From the NCBI GenBank assembly GCA_051892875.1, contig JBJFGR010000150.1, forward strand, positions 1 through 27,605: 27,605 bases of DNA, given 5' to 3'. Below are positions 16,361-24,952 of the stretch, piece by piece. This DNA comes from JBJFGR01 sp051892875 (GTDB taxonomy: Bacteria; Pseudomonadota; Gammaproteobacteria; Enterobacterales; Succinivibrionaceae). Position numbers and translations under genes: made by a program. How positions within the stretch are numbered: the stretch's first letter is position 1; the number at the start of each line of letters is the position of its first letter. The notes under the pieces were generated by a model. That model ran no database searches, was not told the origin of the DNA, and saw only the letters and a program-made list of their open reading frames with translations.

Positions 16361-18107
16361 TACGAGAAAGAGACTACGTATAGGTGACGTGCTTATACAA
16401 TCAGGAATAGTAACTGATAATGACATAAAAAAAGCCTTGGAATATTCTAGGGAAATGAATATGAAGCTTGGTCAAGCCATAGTAGCTTTGCATTTAGCTT
16501 CAGAAGCTGATATATGCGGAGCTCTAGGACAACAACTAGGGATGGCTGTTTTTAAAGATATGTCTAAGTTGAGTATTGATTCATCAACTGTTCAATTAAT
16601 TCCAGAAAATGTAGCAAGAACTAAAAGAGCTATAGCAATCTCTCAATCTGTTAATGAAAACACTGGAAATAAGGTTATTACAGTAGTTATAGCAGACCCG
16701 TTGGATTATCCAGCGCGAGATGAGATTTCAGATAGATTGGATCCTTGTGAAGTTGATTTTGTTATTGCACCAGAATCTGAAATAGTTCGTTATTTGTCTC
16801 AATTGTATAGAAATACTGAAAATATTGCTAAATATGCGAGTCAATTACAGACTGAAGTATCAAAATCATCATTTGATTTAAATACAATGGATACATTAAA
16901 TGTTGATGATGGTTCCTCTGATGCAGCTGTTGTTAATTTATTGCGTTCAGTTTTTGAAGATGCAATTAATTGTAATGCTTCGGATATTCATATTGAACCA
17001 GATAGCGATGTTTTGAGAATAAGACAAAGAATTGATGGTAATTTAACTGAGCAAGTATTAAATAATGTAGATATTGCACCAGCTATATCATTACGTTTAA
17101 AGTTAATGTCTGGATTAGATATTTCTGAAAAAAGATTGCCGCAAGATGGTAGATTCCCCATAACAATTTCTGGAAAGAATATTGATGTTCGCTTGTCAAC
17201 ATTACCCACACAGTATGGAGAATCTATAGTAATGAGATTGTTAAATCAATCTAATGGTTTGTTGACACTCGATAGTACTGGGATGCCTGTGGATTTATTG
17301 ACAAGATTTAGAAATCAACTACATAGACCACATGGTATGATTTTAGTAACAGGACCAACAGGTTCAGGTAAGACCACTACTTTATATGGCGCTTTAAATG
17401 AATTAAATATGCCGAATGTTAAAATTATAACAGTGGAAGATCCTGTTGAATATAGGTTGCCTAGAATAACTCAAGTTCAAGTAAATTCAAAAATTGGTTT
17501 GGATTTTGCTAATGTTTTGAGATCAACACTAAGACAAGACCCTGATATTATTTTAGTCGGAGAAATGAGAGATCAGGAAACAAGTGAAATAGGTCTTAGA
17601 GGCTCAATGACAGGTCACTTAGTATTGTCAACATTGCATACAAATGATGCAATTTCAAGTACCTTAAGACTTATGGATATGGGAGCTCCAGGGTATTTGG
17701 TTGCAGGTTCTTTACGAGCAGTATTAGCTCAACGACTAGTAAGAAGAGTTTGTCCAAAGTGTAGCGCGTACTGTGAGCCTGATATAACTCAATACAATTT
17801 CATTGAAGATGCGCTTGGGATACCAATAGAGGAACAAAAGAAATATAAATATAGAATGGGGAATAATGGTTTAGGGTGTCAATATTGTAATTTTTCTGGT
17901 TATAAGGGAAGAATTGGTGTATTTGAATTACTTGTTTTAGATCAAAATATGATGGATGCCTTAAGAAGAGAAGATCATGAGTCTTTTGCCAAAATTGCAA
18001 GAAGTTCACCAAATTATAAACCTTTAGCAAAAATGGCTTTTGAATTTGCTACGCATGGATTAACCTCCATAGAGGAAGTAATGAAAGTATCGGAGATAAA
18101 TAATTAA
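16350..18107 (+). CDS. mshE: MSHA pilus extension ATPase MshE
   Basis: The hexameric GspE/PilB-type ATPase that powers pilus extension. The N-terminal MshEN domain carries two 24-residue c-di-GMP motifs. Motif II (Lys39-Gln62) fits the pattern K-L-G-x2-I-V-x9-I-x3-L-x2-Q fully. Motif I (Arg10-Ser33) fits except that Leu is Ile11 and the last Gln is Ser33. The motor has Walker A GPTGSGKT (335-342), VEDPVEY, Walker B ILVGEMRD with Glu405, a His box (STLHTND) and four zinc cysteines (468, 471, 510, 513). At 585 residues it is full length. It overlaps mshN by 11 bases and mshG by one base (TAATG). Extension should respond to c-di-GMP if motif I still binds. Confidence 0.96.
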   Translation: MTDNTRKRLRIGDVLIQSGIVTDNDIKKALEYSREMNMKLGQAIVALHLASEADICGALGQQLGMAVFKDMSKLSIDSSTVQLIPENVARTKRAIAISQSVNENTGNKVITVVIADPLDYPARDEISDRLDPCEVDFVIAPESEIVRYLSQLYRNTENIAKYASQLQTEVSKSSFDLNTMDTLNVDDGSSDAAVVNLLRSVFEDAINCNASDIHIEPDSDVLRIRQRIDGNLTEQVLNNVDIAPAISLRLKLMSGLDISEKRLPQDGRFPITISGKNIDVRLSTLPTQYGESIVMRLLNQSNGLLTLDSTGMPVDLLTRFRNQLHRPHGMILVTGPTGSGKTTTLYGALNELNMPNVKIITVEDPVEYRLPRITQVQVNSKIGLDFANVLRSTLRQDPDIILVGEMRDQETSEIGLRGSMTGHLVLSTLHTNDAISSTLRLMDMGAPGYLVAGSLRAVLAQRLVRRVCPKCSAYCEPDITQYNFIEDALGIPIEEQKKYKYRMGNNGLGCQYCNFSGYKGRIGVFELLVLDQNMMDALRREDHESFAKIARSSPNYKPLAKMAFEFATHGLTSIEEVMKVSEINN

Positions 18108-19327
18108 TGCCTACGTATAAATATAGAGCAAAAAATGGAAATGGAACGTATAGCACTGGTGTTGTAGATGCAACATCTGAGGCAGATGCCATATCTGATA
18201 TTGCAAGACAAGGCTTAATACCTATAGATGTAAAAAAACAAGAGGAAACTCTGTCAAGTATAAACTTTAATGAGTTGTTTAATGGGGCTGTAGGTCTTGA
18301 TGAATTAGTTATTTTGTGTAGACAGATGCATTCACTTTCAAAAGCAGGAGTACCTATTATTAGAGCGATAAACGGTTTGGCTGATTCAACAGAACATTAT
18401 GGATTAAAGCAATCACTAATGAAGTTGAATAAAGATTTAATAGGTGGTAAATCATTAACTATGTCTATGAGTGAGCAACCCAATGTTTATAATTCATTAT
18501 TTGTAGCTATGATAAATGTAGGTGAGAATACTGGTAAATTAGAAGAAGTTTTTGCTCAGTTAGGAGATTATTATTCATTAGAAGCGGAAACAAGAAAGCA
18601 AATATCAAGTGCGATGCGTTATCCTACAATGGTTATGATTTTTATAGTCGTAGCAATTATAATACTTAATATTTGGGTTATACCTATTTTTAGTCAAATG
18701 TTCAGTAAATTTGGTGTTGAATTACCATTAACAACTAGAATATTAATAGGCACATCAAATTTTTTTGTAAATTATTGGACGATAATTTTAGGTTTGATAA
18801 TAGGGATTCCTTTTCTTATTCGCTTCTTGTTGAAACGAAATAATATAAGGAAAAAATGGGATCAGTATAAATTAAGAATACCTATTTTAGGTATTATAAT
18901 AAGAGAAGCTCTATTAGGAAGGTTTTGCAGAAGTTTTTCCTTAATGTTGCAATCAGGTGTTCAGTTAAATTTAGCTTTGACTTTAGTAGCAGAAGCTATA
19001 GATAATAAGTATCTTGAGGTTACTGTTTTGGATATGAGAAAACAAATAGAACAAGGAAATTCATTATCGGTAGTTGCAATGCAGAGTCATATGTTTACTC
19101 CTTTGGTTCTTCAAATGCTAGTTGTTGGTGATGAGACTGGTAGAGTTGATGAATTATTAATAGAAGCTGCTTCTCATTATGAAAGAGAAGTTGATTATAA
19201 CTTAAAATCATTAACCGCAAAAATTGAACCTTTATTACTAGTTGTAGTAGCATTGATGGTAGGATTGTTAGCGTTAGGTATTTTTACTCCTATGTGGGAT
19301 ATGTATAGTGCAATGCAAGGGAAATAG
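18107..19327 (+). CDS. mshG: MSHA pilus platform protein MshG (PilC/GspF family)
   Basis: The polytopic inner-membrane platform on which the extension ATPase acts. The 406-residue protein has the duplicated GspF domain: the first half begins LDELVILCRQMHSLSKAGVP and the second GRFCRSFSLMLQSGVQL. Membrane helices lie near 165-192, 215-238 and 370-395. G-E-x-T-G motifs end each half (INVGENTGKLEEVF and VVGDETGRVDELL). The N-terminal YKYRAKNGNGT strand is typical. Its start codon shares one base with the mshE stop, and its stop shares one base with the mshF start. Confidence 0.94.
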   Translation: MPTYKYRAKNGNGTYSTGVVDATSEADAISDIARQGLIPIDVKKQEETLSSINFNELFNGAVGLDELVILCRQMHSLSKAGVPIIRAINGLADSTEHYGLKQSLMKLNKDLIGGKSLTMSMSEQPNVYNSLFVAMINVGENTGKLEEVFAQLGDYYSLEAETRKQISSAMRYPTMVMIFIVVAIIILNIWVIPIFSQMFSKFGVELPLTTRILIGTSNFFVNYWTIILGLIIGIPFLIRFLLKRNNIRKKWDQYKLRIPILGIIIREALLGRFCRSFSLMLQSGVQLNLALTLVAEAIDNKYLEVTVLDMRKQIEQGNSLSVVAMQSHMFTPLVLQMLVVGDETGRVDELLIEAASHYEREVDYNLKSLTAKIEPLLLVVVALMVGLLALGIFTPMWDMYSAMQGK

Positions 19328-19833
19328 TGAAAGATATAAACGATGATTTTATAAAAATATTACATTTTTGTTTAGTATTAATGCTATTTATCGGAGTGTC
19401 AACCGTATTTGTTAGATATTTTATTATTCCTCAGATTAATAGAACTTTGGATTCTGCAATGACAACTGTTTCACATACTTTTAGTGAAAGAGTTGGTTTG
19501 GTACATAATTTATGGAATAATGATAATAAAAGAAATTTATTTGTATTACCTAAATGGGTAAATTTTAAAATGGAGCATCAGCAAGAAAATTTGGTGTTTG
19601 TTATGAATGCTAAAGGTTGGCCTATAGATGTAATAGGTTTAAATACAGCGTATAATAAATGTGAAAAAATTTGGATTGCTCTGATGAATAATAATACTAA
19701 GTTATTCATTGATAATGTTGAAATCGAAAATGATTCTAATAATGGAAAATGTATATTCCGAACATCCGTATCGGGTTTTGTATATAATCAAGCCGATGGA
19801 ACTGTACATAGGATAGAAAACAAAAATAGGTAA
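19327..19833 (+). CDS. mshF: MSHA biogenesis protein MshF
   Basis: A 168-residue protein with an N-terminal membrane helix (about 12-32; FCLVLMLFIGVSTVFVRYFI) and a periplasmic remainder. It lacks a prepilin leader. Position between mshG and the pilin gene and the overall layout match MshF, a family with no clear biochemical role. It contains KGWPIDVIG, a G-W-P stretch I associate with MshF. The start is GTG 19327, overlapping the mshG stop by one base. The call depends mainly on gene order. Confidence 0.72.
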   Translation: MKDINDDFIKILHFCLVLMLFIGVSTVFVRYFIIPQINRTLDSAMTTVSHTFSERVGLVHNLWNNDNKRNLFVLPKWVNFKMEHQQENLVFVMNAKGWPIDVIGLNTAYNKCEKIWIALMNNNTKLFIDNVEIENDSNNGKCIFRTSVSGFVYNQADGTVHRIENKNR

Positions 19834-19843
19834 AGAGGTTATT

Positions 19844-20521
19844 ATGCTGAAAAATAAAGGTTTTACGCTAATAGAGCTAGTGATAGTTATTGTTATATTA
19901 GGTATACTTGCAGCAACTGCATTACCCAAGTTTTTAGATGTAACTGAAGAAGCAAAAAAGGCTAGTGTGGAAGGTGTTACTGGAAATTTTGCTACAGGTA
20001 TTTTATTAGTAAGAGCTCAGTGGGAAGCAAAAGGAAGACAAACTGTTTCAGGTATAAATAGTGTGGTATATGAAGGTACTAGATTTTATTTAACCACTCC
20101 ACCTGCATCAAAAATGAATGATGGAACTATGAGTCCAGGCTATCCTTTTGAAGCAACAAACGCTAATGGAACTGCTGACATTAAAGCTGAATATGCAAGT
20201 TACTACGATCCTAGTTTGACTCCAAGTAAGTGTCTAGAAATTTGGAATAGATTACTTCAAAATCCACCTAAGGCGACTACAAGCATAAAAGATATAAATG
20301 ATGGTGACTATAAATATTTTGTATCATATCATAAAGGAGCAGTAGGTGACAGTAGTATCAATAGTTATGGTATATGTCATTATTATTTAATTTTATCATT
20401 AGATAAAGATAATAAAGGTGTTTATATTGATCCTGGTTATGATACAAGTAAATACATGAGTTTTTCATATGTTCCAGCATTAGGTTTAGTAACTGCTCAT
20501 ATAAACAGTATTTCTGATTAA
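19844..20521 (+). CDS. mshB: Type IV prepilin, MshB-like; only pilin of this class in the locus
   Basis: A 225-residue prepilin: leader MLKNKG cut before Phe7, Glu11 (mature position 5) and the hydrophobic helix FTLIELVIVIVILGILAATA. After the helix, PKFLDVTEEAKKASVEG and NFATGILLVRAQWEAKGR match MshB rather than MshA as I remember them. The C-terminal domain has two cysteines (130 and 178) that may form the pilin disulfide. AGAGG at 19834-19838 gives it the best ribosome site of the pilin genes. Vibrio has mshB and mshA side by side; here there is one gene, and mshC follows after one base. It may therefore serve as the major pilin. An alternative is that it is a divergent MshA. Confidence 0.85.
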   Translation: MLKNKGFTLIELVIVIVILGILAATALPKFLDVTEEAKKASVEGVTGNFATGILLVRAQWEAKGRQTVSGINSVVYEGTRFYLTTPPASKMNDGTMSPGYPFEATNANGTADIKAEYASYYDPSLTPSKCLEIWNRLLQNPPKATTSIKDINDGDYKYFVSYHKGAVGDSSINSYGICHYYLILSLDKDNKGVYIDPGYDTSKYMSFSYVPALGLVTAHINSISD

Positions 20522-20522
20522 A

Positions 20523-20951
20523 ATGAGAAATAAAGATGGTTTTACGCTGATAGAGTTAATTGCTGTAATGGTTATAATATCCATTATGTCAGTGTATGTT
20601 GGTGTAAAACTTACTTCATTCAATGCACATGAATATATTATTTGTCGTGCTTTGGTTTCTGAATTGAGACATTTTCAAAATATTAATATGAATCAAAATA
20701 TAAATGATAGTAATTATTTATATTTTTGTGTTAATAACAATTCTATTGCTTTATCAACAGATAAATGTCTAAAAGAATTTTTTGAAAAAAAATCCTATAA
20801 TGGTGTAGTTCTTACCCCAAGCAGTAATTATGTAAATTTTAATAAATTAGGACAATTATTAAATCAACAAGATTTTTCTATTGCTGTAGAACGTGATTCG
20901 AATTCTTGTTTAGTACATGTAAACAAGCAAGGGGTTGTATCATGGAAGTAA
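20523..20951 (+). CDS. mshC: MSHA minor pilin MshC
   Basis: A 142-residue prepilin with leader MRNKDG cut before FTLIELIAVMVIISIMSVYVG and Glu in mature position 5. The C-terminal domain is short and ends with LVHVNKQGVVSWK. GspH-like minor pilins sit at the pilus tip or prime assembly. It lies one base after the pilin gene with no visible Shine-Dalgarno, so it probably depends on coupled translation. mshD begins inside its last ten bases. MshC is assigned by order and size. Confidence 0.8.
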   Translation: MRNKDGFTLIELIAVMVIISIMSVYVGVKLTSFNAHEYIICRALVSELRHFQNINMNQNINDSNYLYFCVNNNSIALSTDKCLKEFFEKKSYNGVVLTPSSNYVNFNKLGQLLNQQDFSIAVERDSNSCLVHVNKQGVVSWK

Positions 20952-21625
20952 GAAACAAAGGGTTTTCATTAATTGAAATAGTACTAGGTCTTACAATGAT
21001 GGCTATTGTTGTTTCTGGCATTGTTTCAATAATTTTTACATACAGTATTAATACGGTAAATCCAATTTTTGATATCAAGTCAGATTTATTAGCAAGAAGA
21101 ATTTTTAATGAAATGACGCATGTTTCTTATGATGAAAATTCGGACCATAATGGTGGCTATTGTAGATGCGGTGAGAATTATAAATTTAATGGTATTGTAA
21201 TTTGTCCTACTAACGAATGTACTGAAGAAGCTAATTTTGGGCTAGATCAAGGTGAAAAGACGACAGCAACGTATAAAGCATTTAACGATGTGGATGATTT
21301 TATTACTGAAAAAATTTGTATACAAACAGAAAATTCTAATGTAAAAAAATTATGTTCAAATAACCAAAAAATTTGCGCAAGTAATAACAATTGTATGCTA
21401 GGTGCACCTTTTTTTATTGATGAATCTATGGAGTTTTCAAAATTTGTTCGCGAAGATGAAGGGAGCATAAAAGGAATAGATGAATCAACTTATGAAAATT
21501 TTTTCGTATATATAGATGTGAAAAATCAAGAAATTGATGGAATGAGATTTAAAAAAGTTATTTTGAAGATTTTAACACCTCGAGATGAAGTTATTGAATA
21601 TAATTTTCTAAGAGGTAACTATTGA
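20942..21625 (+). CDS. mshD: MSHA minor pilin MshD
   Basis: A 227-residue prepilin (from ATG 20942) with leader MEVRNKG cut before FSLIEIVLGLTMMAIVVSG and Glu in mature position 5. A longer frame opens at TTG 20906, but ATG 20942 is preferred: AAGGGG (20929-20934) lies seven bases before it, and the leader then has the usual seven residues. The distal domain has several cysteines (GGYCRCGENY, CPTNECTEEA, CSNNQKICASNNNC), more than usual for a minor pilin and perhaps disulfide bonded. It overlaps mshC by ten bases; its TGA overlaps the mshO ATG. Confidence 0.83.
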   Translation: MEVRNKGFSLIEIVLGLTMMAIVVSGIVSIIFTYSINTVNPIFDIKSDLLARRIFNEMTHVSYDENSDHNGGYCRCGENYKFNGIVICPTNECTEEANFGLDQGEKTTATYKAFNDVDDFITEKICIQTENSNVKKLCSNNQKICASNNNCMLGAPFFIDESMEFSKFVREDEGSIKGIDESTYENFFVYIDVKNQEIDGMRFKKVILKILTPRDEVIEYNFLRGNY

Positions 21626-22341
21626 TGAAATATTATAGCCGAGCATTTACATTAATAGAAATGGTTGTATCAATGGTGTTATTAGGGATTAGCTCTTTAG
21701 GTGTGATATCATTTATTGGTTCTAGTACTAGTTTATATAACGATAGTATTGAAAGAGTTGAATTATCTAATTATGTAAATGTTTTGCTTCATAGATTAGA
21801 TATGCAGTTATCAAATTCTGTGCCTTATCAATTAGAAGTTAATAATAATAAATTATCTTTTGTTTTACCATTATTTAAGATAAAAGTAATTTCTGTCGAT
21901 AATAATAGATTAACAGTGTTTTCAGAAAGTACGGATGATTTTTGTTCTAATGTTAAAAATAATGTAATTGGGTTTGTAGAAAACAACAGAAAGTTGACGA
22001 AATACGAAATAGAAGATTGTCAAGAAAATAGTCAAAATAATTTTCAACTAATAATAAAAATAGATGATAATAGTTTTATTCCAAATAAAAAAGGTTATAT
22101 TTTAAATCAGTATAGCTATGTATCATATTATGTGGAAAATAACGTTTTAGTATGTGAGATTAATGGTCAAAAAACACCTTTAAATTTACCTAATGAACAT
22201 GGAAGTAGATTTTATAAATTTCGTTTAAATGATAGTAAAAATGCAAGTAATATTAATCAAGTAAAAATAGATTTTATTATGCTTTTAAATAGTCAATCTA
22301 TAAGTGTTAGTCACTTAATGGGGATTGATAATGTTTTATAG
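21625..22341 (+). CDS. mshO: MSHA minor pilin MshO
   Basis: A 238-residue prepilin of the PilW/GspJ type: leader MKYYSRA, then FTLIEMVVSMVLLGISSLG with Glu in mature position 5. The residue before the cut is Ala instead of the usual Gly, which prepilin peptidases tolerate. The start is ATG 21625, overlapping the mshD stop as TGATG, with AGAGG at 21611-21615; a TTG at 21622 would only add one residue. It is followed by mshP with an 11-base overlap. Identification rests on the prepilin motif, length and order. Confidence 0.82.
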   Translation: MKYYSRAFTLIEMVVSMVLLGISSLGVISFIGSSTSLYNDSIERVELSNYVNVLLHRLDMQLSNSVPYQLEVNNNKLSFVLPLFKIKVISVDNNRLTVFSESTDDFCSNVKNNVIGFVENNRKLTKYEIEDCQENSQNNFQLIIKIDDNSFIPNKKGYILNQYSYVSYYVENNVLVCEINGQKTPLNLPNEHGSRFYKFRLNDSKNASNINQVKIDFIMLLNSQSISVSHLMGIDNVL

Positions 22342-22840
22342 AAAGAAAAATAAGGGTTCAATGTTAATGACAGCTATATTTATAGTTATAGTTGGAAGCC
22401 TTTTATTAAGTTTGTTTTCTTCGATTATTAAAACAAATAGTCAAAATAATATTAGTTACGTATCAGAAACAAAATTAAAAATGTTATCTTATAGTGGCAT
22501 AGAGTATGCGATTTCAAAGTTGTTTCCTTTTAAAAACGATGAATATATAAAAGAAGGAGAGAAAAAATGGGGGGCGCTACTTAATGTTGGTAATAATGAC
22601 AAAGATAGCATTGTTGTTTATAAAAATACTAATCCTAAAGAAATTTGTTATTTAGACGAAGTTAAAATTAATGCCAGACCTCAAAATGTATCTGAAATGA
22701 ACACTGAAGTAAAATATATTTATATAATTTTATCTACCTCAAAATGTAAAGTACCTATAATTGGCACTGAGCAAGATAAATACTATTTTATTGAAAAAAC
22801 ATTAAAGGCTTCTGTTTCAGATTTGAGAATTGGTAATTAA
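22331..22840 (+). CDS. mshP: MSHA biogenesis protein MshP (PilX-like minor pilin)
   Basis: A 169-residue protein with KNKGSMLMTAIFIVIVGSLLLSLFSSI near its start, the G-S-x-L helix of PilX/GspK-like components, which lack the Glu5 of ordinary pilins. ATG 22331 is chosen over TTG 22325 because GGGG at 22320-22323 is spaced for it. It is the last pilus gene; mshQ, the large protein that follows mshP in Vibrio and Shewanella, is absent. The first mreB promoter element lies 67 bases further on, with no terminator between. Confidence 0.78.
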   Translation: MFYRKKNKGSMLMTAIFIVIVGSLLLSLFSSIIKTNSQNNISYVSETKLKMLSYSGIEYAISKLFPFKNDEYIKEGEKKWGALLNVGNNDKDSIVVYKNTNPKEICYLDEVKINARPQNVSEMNTEVKYIYIILSTSKCKVPIIGTEQDKYYFIEKTLKASVSDLRIGN

Positions 22841-22883
22841 TTATAAGTAGTTAGCAACTTAAATAATAATAGTCTAGGTATTG

Positions 22884-22912
22884 TTATTAATTATTAATTT
22901 ATGTGATATAAT
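22884..22912 (+). promoter_or_regulatory. Extended -10 promoter of mreB
   Basis: TATAAT (22907-22912) is preceded by TGA, giving a textbook TGn extended -10. TTATTA (22884-22889) at 17-base spacing is a weak -35. Because no terminator follows mshP, mreBCD may also receive read-through from the pilus operon. Confidence 0.65.
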
Positions 22913-22977
22913 CCGACTGTTTTATAGTATTAGTCTAAATGACAAGCATCTAAATTTTATATACTGGAATTCAATTT

Positions 22978-24045
22978 ATGTTTAAAAAATTAAGAAGTCT
23001 GTTTTCAAATGATTTATCAATAGACTTAGGTACCGCAAATACGCTAATTTATGTAAAACCTCAGGGTATTGTTCTAAATGAACCTTCTGTTGTTGCAATA
23101 AAGGATGAAAGGAATAAAGGGAGAGCTCCGACTGCAATTGCCGTTGGAAGATCGGCTAAACAAATGTTAGGTAAAGCACCTGATTATATAAAAGTAGTGC
23201 GTCCTATGAAAGATGGGGTTATAGCAGATTGTCAGTATACAGAAAGAATGCTTGATGAATTTATGAAATCTATTTCTGCTAAAACAAGTAAATTATTAGG
23301 ATTTATAAAAGGTGCTCCAAGGGTTTTGGTGTGTGTACCATATGGTTCAACACCTGTTGAAAGAAATGCAATTAGAAATTCTGTTATTCGTTCTGGTGCT
23401 AGTGAAGTTTATTTGATTACAGAACCTATGGCAGCTGCTATAGGTGCTGGTTTATTAGTAAAAGAGACAGTTGGTTCTATGGTTGTTGATATCGGCGGTG
23501 GTACTACCGAAGTAGCAATCATTTCATATAAAGATATTGTATATGCATCATCTGTTAGAACAGGTGGTGATAAGTTTGACCAAGCTATAGTTAGATATAT
23601 TCAAGATAACCATAAATTGATAATTGATGAAGTTACTGCTGAATCAATAAAGATAAAAATTGGATGCTGTCTTCTTGATGAAAATGAAGGTAGTGATGAT
23701 CACTATGAGATGGAAATTACTGGTCAAAGTATTATAGAACAAGCACCAAGAGCAATAATAATCACGGCTGAAGAGATTAAGCAGGCATTAGAAGAACCTA
23801 TAAAAAATATTATAGCAGCGGTTACAACGGCTTTATATAATGTTCCTCCAGCTTTATCCGAAAATATATTCAAATCAGGAATGGTAGTAACAGGTGGTGG
23901 TGCTTTATTGAGAAATATTGATAAAATCTTGGAAAAACATGCAAAAATTCCAGTAAGAATAGCTGAGGATCCTTTAACATGTGTAGCAAGAGGTGGAGGA
24001 ATAGCTTTAGAACAATATGATATCAATGATTCGATATTTGAATAA
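22978..24045 (+). CDS. mreB: Rod shape-determining protein MreB
   Basis: The bacterial actin that guides lateral wall synthesis in rod cells. The 355-residue product is slightly longer than E. coli MreB (347). It has an amphipathic N-terminus (MFKKLRSLFS) for membrane binding, phosphate-1 loop SIDLGTANTLIYV, phosphate-2 loop VVDIGGGTTEVAII and adenosine motif GMVVTGGGALLRNID. A small insertion falls near CCLLDENEGSDDHYEM. It heads mreBCD-maf-rng, with mreC five bases after its stop. Confidence 0.97.
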   Translation: MFKKLRSLFSNDLSIDLGTANTLIYVKPQGIVLNEPSVVAIKDERNKGRAPTAIAVGRSAKQMLGKAPDYIKVVRPMKDGVIADCQYTERMLDEFMKSISAKTSKLLGFIKGAPRVLVCVPYGSTPVERNAIRNSVIRSGASEVYLITEPMAAAIGAGLLVKETVGSMVVDIGGGTTEVAIISYKDIVYASSVRTGGDKFDQAIVRYIQDNHKLIIDEVTAESIKIKIGCCLLDENEGSDDHYEMEITGQSIIEQAPRAIIITAEEIKQALEEPIKNIIAAVTTALYNVPPALSENIFKSGMVVTGGGALLRNIDKILEKHAKIPVRIAEDPLTCVARGGGIALEQYDINDSIFE

Positions 24046-24050
24046 TAAAA

Positions 24051-24944
24051 ATGAGAGAAAAGTATAGAACTAAATTATTCTCACCGACAACTCGATTACT
24101 AATAGCAGGATGTTTATCTATCATCTTGCTAGTATCTGATACTCATTTTAAATTGTTTAAAGAAATCAAATTTTATATTGAGAGTTTTTTAAGTCCTGTA
24201 TATTTTATAGCAGATGCTCCAGTGTCGATTATTAGGAATGTATCTGAAAGAATGTATTCATACCAAGAATTATTAGAAGAAAGAGATTTTTTGAAGAGAC
24301 AGATTCAAGAAATTAGAACTGATTTATTGTTGTATGATGGACTTATTAGAGATAATGACCAACTAAGAAAACTCAATAATTCACCTATTACAGAATATAC
24401 TAGAAAAATTGGCGCTGAAGTTCTAATGGTAGATACCAATCCATTTTCTTTAACAGTTATGATTAATAGAGGTGCTAAAGATGGGGTTTATGAGGGACAA
24501 CCTGTTATAAATGAAGAAGGTATAGTAGGACAGGTAATTAGTTTAGCAAAGAATACTAGTCGTGTTTTATTAATAACAGACCAAAACCATTCGATTCCTG
24601 TTGTTGTTATGAGAAATGGTATAAGAGCTATAGCAACAGGTACTGGATTGATTAACGAGTTAAGTATTGTGAACATGCCTCGTAATGTTGACATTAAAGT
24701 TGGAGATTTATTAGTTACATCTGGCCTTGGTGGTAAATTCCCTAAAGGATATCCTGTTGCTAGAGTTACTGCTTTTGATCGTAAAGATGGTCTTCAATTT
24801 GCTGAAATAAAAGCTCAACCCCTAGCTGCTTTAGATAGGCTGAGATTTATGTTGCTTATTTGGTTACCCAAAGGGTATCAAGAAAATATAAATGAAATCA
24901 TTTCTAATTTTTTTAATTACCGAAACGAGTTAGAAAAACGATAG
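24051..24944 (+). CDS. mreC: Rod shape-determining protein MreC
   Basis: A bitopic periplasmic scaffold of the elongasome: short cytoplasmic N-terminus, membrane helix (about 14-32), coiled coil (about 62-105; EERDFLKRQIQEIRTDLL) and the double beta-barrel domain (about 115-270) with VMINRGAKDGVYEGQPVINEEG in two parts and VGDLLVTSGLGGKFPKGYPVA. At 297 residues it is normal or slightly short. It lies five bases after mreB and eight before mreD. Confidence 0.95.
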   Translation: MREKYRTKLFSPTTRLLIAGCLSIILLVSDTHFKLFKEIKFYIESFLSPVYFIADAPVSIIRNVSERMYSYQELLEERDFLKRQIQEIRTDLLLYDGLIRDNDQLRKLNNSPITEYTRKIGAEVLMVDTNPFSLTVMINRGAKDGVYEGQPVINEEGIVGQVISLAKNTSRVLLITDQNHSIPVVVMRNGIRAIATGTGLINELSIVNMPRNVDIKVGDLLVTSGLGGKFPKGYPVARVTAFDRKDGLQFAEIKAQPLAALDRLRFMLLIWLPKGYQENINEIISNFFNYRNELEKR

Positions 24945-24952
24945 GAATTTAA

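Noticed and set aside
20906..20941. TTG start at 20906 for mshD giving a 12-residue longer product.
   Set aside because: It would give a 19-residue leader before the cleavage site, while ATG 20942 has a well-spaced AAGGGG and a normal seven-residue leader.
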